Shown: positions 7,654-16,027 of the stretch, one piece after another | How positions within the stretch are numbered: position 1 is the first letter of the stretch | How the letters are laid out: each line of letters opens with the position of its first letter | Origin: Bacillota bacterium | GTDB lineage: Bacteria > Bacillota > Clostridia > Peptostreptococcales > Anaerovoracaceae | Reading direction: 5' to 3' | Assembly: GCA_017397825.1 (NCBI GenBank) | Contig: JAFQHT010000101.1 | Location: 1 to 41,488, forward strand | Length of the DNA: 41,488 nt | The notes under the pieces: model-generated | Database searches by the model: none | What the model was told of the DNA's origin: nothing | Seen by the model: the letters and a program-made list of their open reading frames with translations, nothing else | Program-made: the position numbers and the translations under genes

Positions 7654-9393
7654 ATGACTTATTCACATACAGGGAAACGCACTCTCCTGGTAGTGATTCT
7701 GGCGGTTTTATTAGTCCTGACATTTGCAGTTCTGACTATTGATACTGCAGATGCTGCTGAAGGAACAGCCGTTTCCAGCGAAGCAGATTTTAAAAAGATT
7801 TCAAAGGACCTGGGCGGGGACTACTACCTGACCGCAGACATCAAATTATCAGCCAATACTGTAATCAAAGGCACATTTACAGGAACACTGGACGGCAAAG
7901 GTTATTCTATCAACATGTACTCACCGACCAAGCTTCCGGGAAGCGAAGATTATTCTACTTACTGCTACGGACGCTTTATGAAAGCTGAAGGAGCTACATT
8001 CAAAAACATCAAACTTAAAGGTGCAACCACCAAGGTGTCAAAAAGCTGGGGAGATCCTGTTATAGGCGGCCTTGTTGGTGATGCGGCAGACTGTACTTTC
8101 CAGAAAATCAGCCTTACCGGAACTACCAAATTCACTCTCAACGGTGGTCTGGACTTCGGCGGCATCGCAGGTAAAGCTGAAAACTGCCTGTTCAAGAGCT
8201 GCACAACAAGCTCCAAGAGCCAGGTAATTGCAGAAACCACTGCTGAACGTTATGTCTGCATCGGCAGATTCGCAGGTCAGTCAGACCATAACACTTTTGA
8301 AAAATGTACTGCTGCCGGCACAGTTTCCATCAAAACTGCAGGACAGGTGCGTCACCAGGGCTTCGTTGATATCGGCGGCGGCACTGACACATATACAAAC
8401 TGTACAAATAAGGCCAACATTACTGTAAGCGGCGGCTACTACATGCCGAAAGTTTCCGGTATCGGCCAGATTGGTATTTACGATAACTGCAAGAATACCG
8501 GTGACATTACAGCAAGTTTCAAAAATGCAAACAGCGGCACTGCGGTAGGCGGCATCATGGCATCCTACGAAGTTACTGAGCAGCTTGGCAAAGTAACCAA
8601 TTCTTCCAACAGCGGCGATATTACCGTAACATTTTCAGGCCAATTTACGGCTGACCGCAACGGCAGTGATGACGCAGCGGTAGGCGGCATTGCATCATAC
8701 GGTTCAGCAATCAACTGCAAGAACAGCGGCAAAATCAAAGTTTATATGAAAACCAGCAGCAACTACATGTCACAGTGCGTACCTAAAATAGGCGGAGTTA
8801 TAGGCGCAGCAGGTATGGGATACTGGGAATTCATAGAAGGCAGCAATATTATCCAGGACTGCAGAAATACTGCATCTGTAACATATACTGACAACGGAAC
8901 CGGTCCGGAACCTCAGGTGGGTGGCATCTGTGGATACACCGGCATCATCAGTGAAAGCTACAACACCGGCTCCATCACTGTAAACAAAGCAGAAGGCTTT
9001 AATGCGGGCGGTATCGCCGGCATAGCATACGGCGTAGAAAACTGCTACAATACCGGTAAGGTTACATGCAAGGGCATTGGTAATGGAAGTGGAATTGTTG
9101 GTACATATGAATACAGCGATGTATATCCGGGTTATCTGAGATGGAACTATAATACCGGAACCGTTACCTGTGAGTTTTATGAAGGTCCTGGTGCTATCGC
9201 AACTATGGGTTACTCCAAGTTCGGAGAAAACACGATTTACGACAATTACACAACCAAGGGCAAACCGTACAGCAGATATATTCCTGATGGAACCGGCGCC
9301 AAAGTAGATTCCATCAGTTTTGAAAACTGCCCTGGCATGTCTGAAGAAATCTGGAAAATGAACAAGGATAAGACAAGACTGATTTTTAAATAG
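7654..9393 (+). CDS. Exported GLUG-repeat beta-helix-like protein
   Basis: The 579-residue protein starts with a signal peptide: KR, a long hydrophobic stretch (about residues 11-29) and a likely cleavage after ADAA (about residue 36). The mature part is built from about nine GLUG-type repeats, each a GGI-G segment followed by an N-CxNTG-like turn (for example VGGICGYTG with YNTGSI, and AGGIAGIAYG with NCYNTGKV). GLUG repeats occur in clostridial cell-surface and secreted proteins and resemble a right-handed beta-helix. There is no LPXTG motif, S-layer domain or C-terminal membrane anchor, so it is probably secreted or loosely attached. The start ATG follows AAGGAGG. It stands alone, divergent from the flavodiiron operon and closed by its own terminator. 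Function unknown; adhesion or surface structure is a guess. Confidence 0.75.
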   Translation: MTYSHTGKRTLLVVILAVLLVLTFAVLTIDTADAAEGTAVSSEADFKKISKDLGGDYYLTADIKLSANTVIKGTFTGTLDGKGYSINMYSPTKLPGSEDYSTYCYGRFMKAEGATFKNIKLKGATTKVSKSWGDPVIGGLVGDAADCTFQKISLTGTTKFTLNGGLDFGGIAGKAENCLFKSCTTSSKSQVIAETTAERYVCIGRFAGQSDHNTFEKCTAAGTVSIKTAGQVRHQGFVDIGGGTDTYTNCTNKANITVSGGYYMPKVSGIGQIGIYDNCKNTGDITASFKNANSGTAVGGIMASYEVTEQLGKVTNSSNSGDITVTFSGQFTADRNGSDDAAVGGIASYGSAINCKNSGKIKVYMKTSSNYMSQCVPKIGGVIGAAGMGYWEFIEGSNIIQDCRNTASVTYTDNGTGPEPQVGGICGYTGIISESYNTGSITVNKAEGFNAGGIAGIAYGVENCYNTGKVTCKGIGNGSGIVGTYEYSDVYPGYLRWNYNTGTVTCEFYEGPGAIATMGYSKFGENTIYDNYTTKGKPYSRYIPDGTGAKVDSISFENCPGMSEEIWKMNKDKTRLIFK

Positions 9394-9405
9394 GGTATTA
9401 TTGAA

Positions 9406-9436
9406 ACGCCGGAGGCAGAAGCTTCCGGTGTTTTTT
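9406..9436 (+). terminator. Terminator of the GLUG protein gene
   Basis: CGCCGGAGGC (9407-9416) pairs with GCTTCCGGTG (9421-9430), with two wobble pairs and a 4-nt loop, followed by six T residues. The stem core resembles the terminator at 4841-4862. Confidence 0.88.
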
Positions 9437-9475
9437 GTGTCCACAGGAAGTTTAGTGCGTTAAAACAAAAAAATG

Positions 9476-9532
9476 TTGACAAAGTGCGACTACATATGTA
9501 AACTAAAATCAAAGAATATGACTACAAATGTG
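9476..9532 (+). promoter_or_regulatory. BlaI-type promoter with two TACA/TGTA operators
   Basis: TTGACA (9476-9481) and TAAACT (9499-9504), 17 bases apart, make a good sigma-A promoter for the repressor-sensor pair. Between them lies the perfect palindrome TACATATGTA (9491-9500), running into the -10 box. A second near-copy, TACAAATGTG, is at 9523-9532, with both preceded by GAC or GACT; the centres are 32 bp apart, about three helical turns. TACA-N2-TGTA is the core recognised by BlaI/MecI repressors, so the adjacent BlaI homologue probably represses its own operon here. A weaker ACATATGG stretch follows at about 9539-9546. Confidence 0.82.
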
Positions 9533-9590
9533 AACCAACACATATGGCACAGACCAGTGCAAAAGTAAAAACAAAAAGGGGGCGCCTGAA

Positions 9591-9980
9591 ATGATAAATG
9601 AAAACATAACAATCAGCGATGCTGAATGGCTGATAATGAAAGCTTTGTGGCACGATGACAAGGCCACGGAAGAAGGCTTTTCTCTAAAGGAAATCAACGA
9701 AGCGGTAAGTGCTGAAGGCTGGGGCTACACCACCGTAAGAACCATGGTGGGCCGCCTTGTGGAAAAAGGCGCTTTGCGTGCAGATAAGAGTCACCGCGGG
9801 AGCTTTCTTTATTACCCGGCGGTTTCGGAGGAAAAATGTGCAAAGGCGGAGGTCAGAAGTCTTGTAGACAGGATTTTTGACGGATCGGCCCGGCTTATGG
9901 TGTCGTCACTGGTGGAGGACAAGAATCTGACAGAAGAGGAACAGCGGACTTTGCTTGCGATTATAGAAAAAATGGAGTAG
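9591..9980 (+). CDS. BlaI/MecI-family transcriptional repressor
   Basis: The 129-residue protein has the winged helix-turn-helix layout of Penicillinase_R repressors: an N-terminal ISDAEWLIMKALW helix, the recognition region GYTTVRTMVGRLVEKGAL (about residues 44-61), the wing with SHRGSFLYYP (about 65-74) and a helical C-terminal dimerisation part. It should bind the TACA/TGTA palindromes in its own promoter as a dimer and be inactivated through the M56 protease encoded 4 bases downstream. In the known BlaR1/MecR1 systems the signal is a beta-lactam, but in many Firmicutes BlaI paralogues control unrelated genes. No beta-lactamase or penicillin-binding protein lies nearby in the window, so the regulon may be just this operon or genes elsewhere. 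A GGGGGCG stretch precedes the ATG. Confidence 0.9.
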   Translation: MINENITISDAEWLIMKALWHDDKATEEGFSLKEINEAVSAEGWGYTTVRTMVGRLVEKGALRADKSHRGSFLYYPAVSEEKCAKAEVRSLVDRIFDGSARLMVSSLVEDKNLTEEEQRTLLAIIEKME

Positions 9981-9984
9981 AGAC

Positions 9985-12816
9985 ATGGCAGGGGATATTT
10001 TAAATTTATGTATAACGGTGACGGTCGCAGCGACGGGGATTCTGCTGGTCAAGAAGGTTTTTGACAGGAAAATCACACCGAGGGGACACATGCTCATGTG
10101 GCTTTTGCTGGCGGCGGTTATTGTAATCTGGCCGGTGCAGCAGTATATGCCGGCGTCCACGCTGGCAGTCAAGAACTACGTGCCCCAGGTTTCTGAGCAG
10201 AGCTGGGAAGAAGTGAATGCTCTGGAGCAAGAGGTTCACTACGGCCCTTCCGGAGATGACGGAGTTTACCAGGAAGTGCTCCGCAGTGAAGTTTCAATGA
10301 CAGTTCCTGTGACCGGTAAGGTGGTTCTGACAGAGTATATGGCAACACCATCACGGATTCAGTTTAACCGCAGCCTGTGGTTTATCATCTGGGCGGCGGG
10401 CACTTTGATTACAGGACTTGTGTTTTACCTGCCACTGCGCAGAATGCGCCAGAAGGCCGCGTGCCTTGAAATCTGTCGTGACGAGGAAACACTCGCCATA
10501 TTTAACGAACTGAAAGAAAAACTGAAAATAACAGCCGGCATCAGCCTCCGGACCGGTGCCAAAAGCACCATGCTCATGGCAGGCAGCAACCCGGTAATCT
10601 GCCTTGAGGACGGTTACACCGCTGATGAGCTGCGTCATGTGCTGGCTCACGAACTGACCCATTACAAGCACCGCGATCTTCTTAAAAACAAGGCGGCGGC
10701 TCTGGTTGTGTGCGTTTTCTGGTGGAATCCGGTGATGTGGCTGGCTTTCAGGAGATTCCGACATGACATGGAGGTTTACTGTGACTACGATGCGGCCCTG
10801 TTGACAGGTGACCGCAAAGGCTACGCCATGGTGCTGGTAAAGGCAGCAGCGGGCACCGGCAGGTTCGTACTTGGAACCACATCTCTGATTGGCGGTGAAA
10901 AGGAGGTTTCGTCAAGAGTGAAGTTCATGGCGGCCTTTAAAAAACCGCGGACCTGGGTCTGCGTTATTGCAGTGGTCGTGCTGGCGGCAGCAGGTCTGGC
11001 GCTGGTCATGAACCCGAAGAGCGGACAGAGGATTATGGAGGCGGAAACTTACAAAGAAGTTAATTTACATTATACAACGGACATAGGTGATGGATGGAAA
11101 TCGACGCTTACCACCGAAGAAGCGGAAAGCTTATTTGATGCAGTCAATAACGCGAAAAAAGAGGAAACAACTTATTCTGACAGTGATGTACAGGACGTAT
11201 TGTCAGAACCGTTTTTGAAGAGAATCTTGATGTATGGAAAGCAGGGAGGCACAACACAAATAACCTATGCCTACGACTGCGACAAGGCTGAGAATCCTGT
11301 ACAGATATATCTCAACGGCAGATACTTCGTCAGCAGTGATAACCGTCTGATACGCAGCATAGATAAAATGTTTAAAAATGCTTTCCCTTATGCTGGTCAG
11401 CCTGAAAGCAGAGGGCATCAGGAGGCAGAAGCAGATCATCCGGAACTTTATCAGGATTTATTTAACGTACGTACGGAGTTGCCGCTGCAGCAGAGAATAA
11501 TGCTGTTTGATGATGGTTTTGATGTGCCTGAAGTAAGCACTTTTGAAAATAAGTATTGCGATTCGGTACGTGGATATCTTATGCGGTGTGACAAAGAAAA
11601 CTTTGCTGTTATGAATGAAAATGCCTCAGAGCTTTATTTTAAGGGCGAAGAAGTCAATATCGGGCAGTTTTATGAGGACTGCAGTCATGTGGCAAGTTTT
11701 GTGCTTAATGATGGCGAAGAGCATATTTTTGTAGGAACGCCTTTGGCTGATCCGGAGAAAACTCTGCTTTTTTACCTCAATGAGCGCAGAGGCTACGAAA
11801 GCACAAACCCGGAAATCGCATCGGAATTGAGAAGGCTTATGGAAAAAGCACGGCCTGTTACCGGTGAAAACTTTTCGCCGGAACCTGCAAGTGATTTCAG
11901 TTATGGCGGCTACGATGACATAAATGTTCAGTTCCACTGCTGGTATGCGGGCAGCGAGATTGCGGACCTTCACTGGACAAGCCATGATAACGGCAGAGGG
12001 GGAACTTTGCTTATCTACCTTCAGTGCCTTGACCCGGCAGTACTGGAACCGATGACTGACGAAGAAGTTCTCATATACATAAGCACAGAAACAGGTATGG
12101 ACATGACAAAGACAAGAGACCACTGGGCGGAATTTGACCTGAGGGAAAAGGGCCTGGGAATAGTTGAAGTCATCCACGACCGGTTTGAAAGAGACAATGA
12201 AACTGCGGCGACACGCATAATTTACAACCTTCCTGACGGCACTCATAAAGGTTACAAGGTTGCAGACCCACAGCTTGCCTATGTGCTGGCCACCTGTGCC
12301 CGCACTGACAGCCGCGACAAGGTAGTGTTGGGAGGCCAGTACCAAATATGTACCGCTGATAAGAGCTGGCAGGAGGCACTTGAACTTTTCAAGGCCAACT
12401 ATCCTGACCTGAAAAAGCGGTTCGGAATATATAAAGATGGTTTCTGGCAGGATACAGAAACCACCTGGAGCATGTACAACAGGTTTCAGGGCACCGCCTA
12501 TGAACATAAGGATTCCCGCATAAGAACGCTGGAAATTCAGGACAAGTCAGAAGGTGGAAACGTTATAACAATCTATCACGAGCTTGAAAGAACTTATCTG
12601 AACGATATCAGTCAATTCGTTGAGTTCTGGGCAGGCGGTGGCATGGACTGCGTTATTAACGCAGACGGAACCACGACTTACTGGTGCGGGCACCTCGGGC
12701 ATTTAGTCAACGACGGAAAGCACTGGTACTATGTGGAAGGAAATAAGGTAGGATACAATCCGGACCTTCTGCTGGACGAAAATGGGCAGATAAAAGAAGG
12801 GGTTATACAGTATTAA
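9985..12816 (+). CDS. Large M56-family (BlaR1-like) membrane sensor protease
   Basis: This is a 943-residue integral membrane metalloprotease. Hydrophobic segments near residues 5-23, 33-52, 130-150, 232-252 and 328-346 form the BlaR1-type membrane module. The zinc site is HELTH at residues 222-226 and is followed by the family's conserved NPVMWL and YCDYDAAL segments. After the last membrane segment (ending VMNPKSG) comes an external region of almost 600 residues, far longer than BlaR1's penicillin-binding sensor. I could not see the SxxK/SxN/KTG motifs of a beta-lactam sensor there, so its ligand is unknown. Family logic: ligand binding outside activates the protease inside, and the adjacent BlaI repressor is lost. 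The gene starts 4 bases after the blaI-like stop, with GGAG overlapping that end. Confidence 0.85.
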   Translation: MAGDILNLCITVTVAATGILLVKKVFDRKITPRGHMLMWLLLAAVIVIWPVQQYMPASTLAVKNYVPQVSEQSWEEVNALEQEVHYGPSGDDGVYQEVLRSEVSMTVPVTGKVVLTEYMATPSRIQFNRSLWFIIWAAGTLITGLVFYLPLRRMRQKAACLEICRDEETLAIFNELKEKLKITAGISLRTGAKSTMLMAGSNPVICLEDGYTADELRHVLAHELTHYKHRDLLKNKAAALVVCVFWWNPVMWLAFRRFRHDMEVYCDYDAALLTGDRKGYAMVLVKAAAGTGRFVLGTTSLIGGEKEVSSRVKFMAAFKKPRTWVCVIAVVVLAAAGLALVMNPKSGQRIMEAETYKEVNLHYTTDIGDGWKSTLTTEEAESLFDAVNNAKKEETTYSDSDVQDVLSEPFLKRILMYGKQGGTTQITYAYDCDKAENPVQIYLNGRYFVSSDNRLIRSIDKMFKNAFPYAGQPESRGHQEAEADHPELYQDLFNVRTELPLQQRIMLFDDGFDVPEVSTFENKYCDSVRGYLMRCDKENFAVMNENASELYFKGEEVNIGQFYEDCSHVASFVLNDGEEHIFVGTPLADPEKTLLFYLNERRGYESTNPEIASELRRLMEKARPVTGENFSPEPASDFSYGGYDDINVQFHCWYAGSEIADLHWTSHDNGRGGTLLIYLQCLDPAVLEPMTDEEVLIYISTETGMDMTKTRDHWAEFDLREKGLGIVEVIHDRFERDNETAATRIIYNLPDGTHKGYKVADPQLAYVLATCARTDSRDKVVLGGQYQICTADKSWQEALELFKANYPDLKKRFGIYKDGFWQDTETTWSMYNRFQGTAYEHKDSRIRTLEIQDKSEGGNVITIYHELERTYLNDISQFVEFWAGGGMDCVINADGTTTYWCGHLGHLVNDGKHWYYVEGNKVGYNPDLLLDENGQIKEGVIQY

Positions 12817-12870
12817 ATAAAAATAGAAAAAATTTCCAATCGAGCAAGAAGATAGACTATGAATAGTAAA

Positions 12871-12904
12871 ACAAAAGCGGAACCGGTTTTAGTCACGGTT
12901 CCGC
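12871..12904 (-). terminator. Terminator of the GNAT gene
   Basis: Perfect 9-bp stem GCGGAACCG (12877-12885) / CGGTTCCGC (12896-12904). Read on the minus strand the stem is followed by TTTTGTTTTA, so it ends the GNAT/AGCS/C45 side; on the plus strand it lacks a T-run and is at best a weak stop for the M56 gene. Confidence 0.82.
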
Positions 12905-12913
12905 CTTGCTGCG

Positions 12914-13465
12914 TTAATAAGGAAGTTGTCCTTTCAGAGCCTTATACTCATCACGGAGCATTGACATAAGATGAACATCATACAGAATACCGTTTTTTCT
13001 GCAGTTATGTCTGAGAATTCCTTCGTATTTTAATCCAAGCCCCAGATAAAGTTTAGAGGCAGGATTTCCAGTATAATGATCCAGATACACTCTTTGCAGG
13101 CCGAGATCGTCGAAGAAATGTCTAAGCATAGCGCACATTGCCTGACAGCCGTAGCCGTTGCCTCTCAGCTCAGTGTCTGCGATATATATTCTCCATAATT
13201 CCGCTTTCCAGCCCTCGATAATGTCGCCTATCACAATTCTTCCTATTGGCCTGCTATCAGGTTTTAGTGTGATAGTAAATTGCTCAGCCCCGGGATCCGC
13301 AAGATCTGCAAAGAATTTTTTCTTTACATCCTCCATGGACTGATTGTCCGGAATGCTGAAGAATTCCGTAACTGCCGGCTGCAGTTCCCATTCATAGAAT
13401 GTGGGCAGGTCTGCTTCCGTTGACTCTCTTATTATCAGATCTTTTGTCTCGAATATTTTTCTCAT
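12914..13465 (-). CDS. GNAT-family N-acetyltransferase (RimJ/RimL-like)
   Basis: This 183-residue protein has the GNAT fold of the RimJ/RimL/SpeG type: an N-terminal beta strand with LIIRESTEADLPTFYEW, a core strand with PIGRIVIGDI (about residues 72-81) and the acetyl-CoA pyrophosphate loop RGNGYGCQAM (about 106-115, the Q/RxxGxG/A motif). The next part, LGLQRVYLDHYTGNPAS, with its Asn-Pro-AS turn and the GLKYEGILR stretch, is typical of this subfamily. It probably acetylates a small amine, amino acid or protein N-terminus; the target is unknown. I chose the ATG at 13465 over GTG at 13474 because GGAGG lies 8 bases before the ATG but directly abuts the GTG. It follows the AGCS transporter gene by about 37 bases, so it may share its messenger. 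Confidence 0.85.
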   Translation of the reverse strand: MRKIFETKDLIIRESTEADLPTFYEWELQPAVTEFFSIPDNQSMEDVKKKFFADLADPGAEQFTITLKPDSRPIGRIVIGDIIEGWKAELWRIYIADTELRGNGYGCQAMCAMLRHFFDDLGLQRVYLDHYTGNPASKLYLGLGLKYEGILRHNCRKNGILYDVHLMSMLRDEYKALKGQLPY

Positions 13466-13502
13466 GTAGTCCACCTCCGCTGCAATAAAATACTGGCATT
13501 AC

Positions 13503-14894
13503 TTATTTCTTTTTCTTTCCTTCCAGTTCAGGGAAATACTTAGGATTATCGTAGAACTCATCGATTTCTACTGTAACCTGTTTGTGCATAATCATTACTG
13601 AGATTACGTTGATAAATACAACGAATGCCAGGAAGAAGTCAGCCAGGAAGAAGAAGTTTGTCATCTTACCTGCAGCTGCAACGAAAATCATACCAATATA
13701 TACGATTGTAACAATCTGCATGGATCTCTTGCCGTGCTTTGCGCCACCAAGATATTCTGCTGCCTTGCCGCCGTAGTGAATCCCTACAAGAATTGTAGAG
13801 AAAGCAAACAGGAACAGTATTACGGTCATAAATACAGAACCTGCAGTTTCACCCAGGAGGCTCTGGATTGCAAGAGTTGGAGCAGTTGATGCCAGATCTG
13901 ATGTTACTTCTGTCCAAACACCTGTAACCATAACCAGAAGAGCAGATGTAGTCAGAATAAGGATTGTGTCTACGATTACTTCAAATACAGCCCACTGAGC
14001 CTGTCTGCATGGATGGTCTGTAATTGCTGCTGCGTGAGCAATAGTAAATTCTCCGAGGCCTGCTTCGTTGGAATAAATACCTCTTGCCATACCCCATCTC
14101 ATACCTGCCATTACACCCGCACCGGCGAAACCGCCCATTGCAGAAATTGGTGTAAATGCGGATTTGCAGATTAATACCAGCGCTGCCGGTAATTCTGTAA
14201 TATTTAATGCGATAATAATCCATGCAATAAGAAGATAGGAAATTGCCATAAACGGAACCATAGCAGATGCAACCTTGGAAAGTCTCTGGATACCACCGTA
14301 GATTACGAGAACTACAACAACGGCCATTAATGCTGCAGTTGCAAAGCCCGGAATTCCAATTGTACCTGCAGTATCTACTACAGAGCATGTCTGAGTTGGA
14401 ACCGAGAATGCCAGGAAGATAACAAGTGCAATCGCATATGCTTTACCTACCCAAGGTTTATTGAGACCTTTTTCAAGATAGTAGAATGGTCCGCCTACAT
14501 ATTCACCGTCCGCGTTAGTAGTTCTGTATTTCATACCAAGAACAGTTTCGGAGTACTTCATACCAAGGCCCAGTAATGCAGCTACCCACATCCAGAAGAT
14601 AGCACCAGGGCCACCCATAGCAATTGCAACAGAAGCACCAAGAATGTTTGAAGCACCTACAGTTGCTGCCAGTGCAGTCATTGCTGCAGCGAAAGAGCTG
14701 ACAGTTCCGTCACCGGAACCTTTCTGCTTAAGCAGAGAACCGAATGTTCCCTGCAGAATTTCCTTCATTCTTCTGAACTGCACGCCTTTGGTTAATATTG
14801 TCATCACGAGGAAACTTCCGAAAAATACTATTAAGATTGGAATGCCCCAGATCCAGTTTGTGGCCTGACTCATTAAATCAAAAATCTTATCCAT
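13503..14894 (-). CDS. Alanine/glycine:cation symporter family protein (AGCS)
   Basis: The 463-residue membrane protein has about ten or more transmembrane helices and the AGCS signatures: GDGTVSSFAAAMTALAATVG (about residues 60-79), GPGAIFWMWVAALLGLG (about 94-110), the Asn-Glu-Ala-Gly-Leu-Gly segment of RGIYSNEAGLG (about 265-275) and the PTLAIQSL region. AGCS carriers move alanine or glycine (some members other small amino acids) with Na+ or H+. It starts with ATG after AAGGAGG and lies 65 bases downstream of the C45-family gene, probably in one operon. The pairing suggests that the amino acid released or modified by the C45 enzyme is moved by this transporter; that is inference. Confidence 0.93.
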   Translation of the reverse strand: MDKIFDLMSQATNWIWGIPILIVFFGSFLVMTILTKGVQFRRMKEILQGTFGSLLKQKGSGDGTVSSFAAAMTALAATVGASNILGASVAIAMGGPGAIFWMWVAALLGLGMKYSETVLGMKYRTTNADGEYVGGPFYYLEKGLNKPWVGKAYAIALVIFLAFSVPTQTCSVVDTAGTIGIPGFATAALMAVVVVLVIYGGIQRLSKVASAMVPFMAISYLLIAWIIIALNITELPAALVLICKSAFTPISAMGGFAGAGVMAGMRWGMARGIYSNEAGLGEFTIAHAAAITDHPCRQAQWAVFEVIVDTILILTTSALLVMVTGVWTEVTSDLASTAPTLAIQSLLGETAGSVFMTVILFLFAFSTILVGIHYGGKAAEYLGGAKHGKRSMQIVTIVYIGMIFVAAAGKMTNFFFLADFFLAFVVFINVISVMIMHKQVTVEIDEFYDNPKYFPELEGKKKK

Positions 14895-14959
14895 AGTGTC
14901 GTCCTCCTTATATTATATTTGATATTTGTGAAAACTTACTTCAAATACCTCATTCCCCT

Positions 14960-16027
14960 TTAAATAGAGTATTCTTCAAATTCTTTTTCACATGGATTAC
15001 CAGGGCAAACAAGTATGCGGTTATCAGTATGATCCATAATGATACAGAAGTTTGTAGCATCTCTCATTGCAACAGGATATCTAGGGTCTTCGTGGTCACA
15101 GATGGAGTAAGGATATCCTGCATGGTCACTGAAGATTCTCTTAACGTCCTCAACGGTAATTTTTCCGTAGCATTCCTTAACAAGAGTTTTCATTCTCTGC
15201 AGACGGATATAAGTGCTGCCCATGTGATTTACATCATTGGCAAGATATGTTTTGGTTCCGATATAATGATTAGTATGGATTATAACGCCATCTTCAGGAA
15301 TGATAGGTTCAACGATTTCTGAATCCATTTCAAACTGTATAGCCACACCGTCTGTATGTGTTGCAATAAGGTTACCTACTGAATAAGGTGCATGGCTTCC
15401 CTTTACATATGCATCGCTGAGAGTTTCAGCTTCAAGCATAGCTCTTAAACGTACATGGAATGGAATTCCGTTAACAGGCTTAGGTGTTCTGAGTGCATTC
15501 AGCAGTACGGAGATACCGCGGTCATTCATACCAATACCGCCGATCATTCCGGCGCCTTCTACTACCATCATAAAGTGTGGTTTGTCTTCCTGATAAACAT
15601 GTACAACCACAAGGCAATCGCCACTTATCAGTAAGCTGTAGTCCCAGTTCTGTGCGGCAATAGTATGTCCGCCTTCTGTTGCAGGCGGAAGTACAGTGAG
15701 GCAGGTACATTCTGTAATGCCTGCTCTTGTGGAGTCAGCGTACATGATTTCTGTACGGCAATTCAGTGCAACAATGTCCAGAATATCTAACTTAGCACCA
15801 TCAGCGATGCCTCGCATTTCTTCTACATAGTCAGGATTAAAATCCCGGGTTTTAGCCAGGTAAAACTCCCCAACTTTGCGTGCATCTTCCCATGTAACGC
15901 CTTTTGTGTCAAAATACAGTTTTTCGTAGCCCTTCATTGTTAATCTGATTTCGTCGCTGCATAATTGTCCATATGTGAATCCGCGTTCGTATGCATTACC
16001 ACGAAGTGTGATTTCTTTAAATCTCAT
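14960..16027 (-). CDS. C45-family (acyl-coenzyme A:6-APA acyltransferase-like) Ntn hydrolase
   Basis: The 355-residue protein matches the C45 autoproteolytic acyltransferase/hydrolase family: the N-terminal RGNAYERGFTYGQLC segment, the RTEIMY motif before the nucleophile, and ECTCLTV, in which C107 is the candidate catalytic residue freed by self-cleavage. The following IAAQNWDYS (Asn-Trp-Asp) and the MIGGIGMNDRGISVLLNAL stretch (Gly-rich, with Asn) are also typical, and the central HTNHY motif is a strong family marker. C45 members include fungal penicillin acyltransferase and bacterial amide hydrolases of unknown substrate. In bacteria they probably hydrolyse acyl-amino acids, lactones or peptides. 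Adjacent AGCS transporter and divergent AraC regulator suggest an inducible amino-acid release-and-uptake unit. Start ATG after AAGGAGG. Confidence 0.82.
   Translation of the reverse strand: MRFKEITLRGNAYERGFTYGQLCSDEIRLTMKGYEKLYFDTKGVTWEDARKVGEFYLAKTRDFNPDYVEEMRGIADGAKLDILDIVALNCRTEIMYADSTRAGITECTCLTVLPPATEGGHTIAAQNWDYSLLISGDCLVVVHVYQEDKPHFMMVVEGAGMIGGIGMNDRGISVLLNALRTPKPVNGIPFHVRLRAMLEAETLSDAYVKGSHAPYSVGNLIATHTDGVAIQFEMDSEIVEPIIPEDGVIIHTNHYIGTKTYLANDVNHMGSTYIRLQRMKTLVKECYGKITVEDVKRIFSDHAGYPYSICDHEDPRYPVAMRDATNFCIIMDHTDNRILVCPGNPCEKEFEEYSI

Noticed and set aside
8770-9444. 224-codon minus-strand frame over the GLUG protein and its terminator
   Set aside because: It runs through the terminator hairpin, has no ribosome site and reflects the regular codon pattern of the repeats on the other strand.
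11626-12507. 293-codon minus-strand frame inside the M56 gene
   Set aside because: It is antisense to a strongly supported coding region, has no promoter or ribosome site, and shows no recognisable motif.
9985-12816. Beta-lactam resistance operon
   Set aside because: The BlaI-M56 pair lacks a beta-lactamase or PBP2a-like gene nearby, and the sensor part shows no SxxK/KTG motifs I could find.
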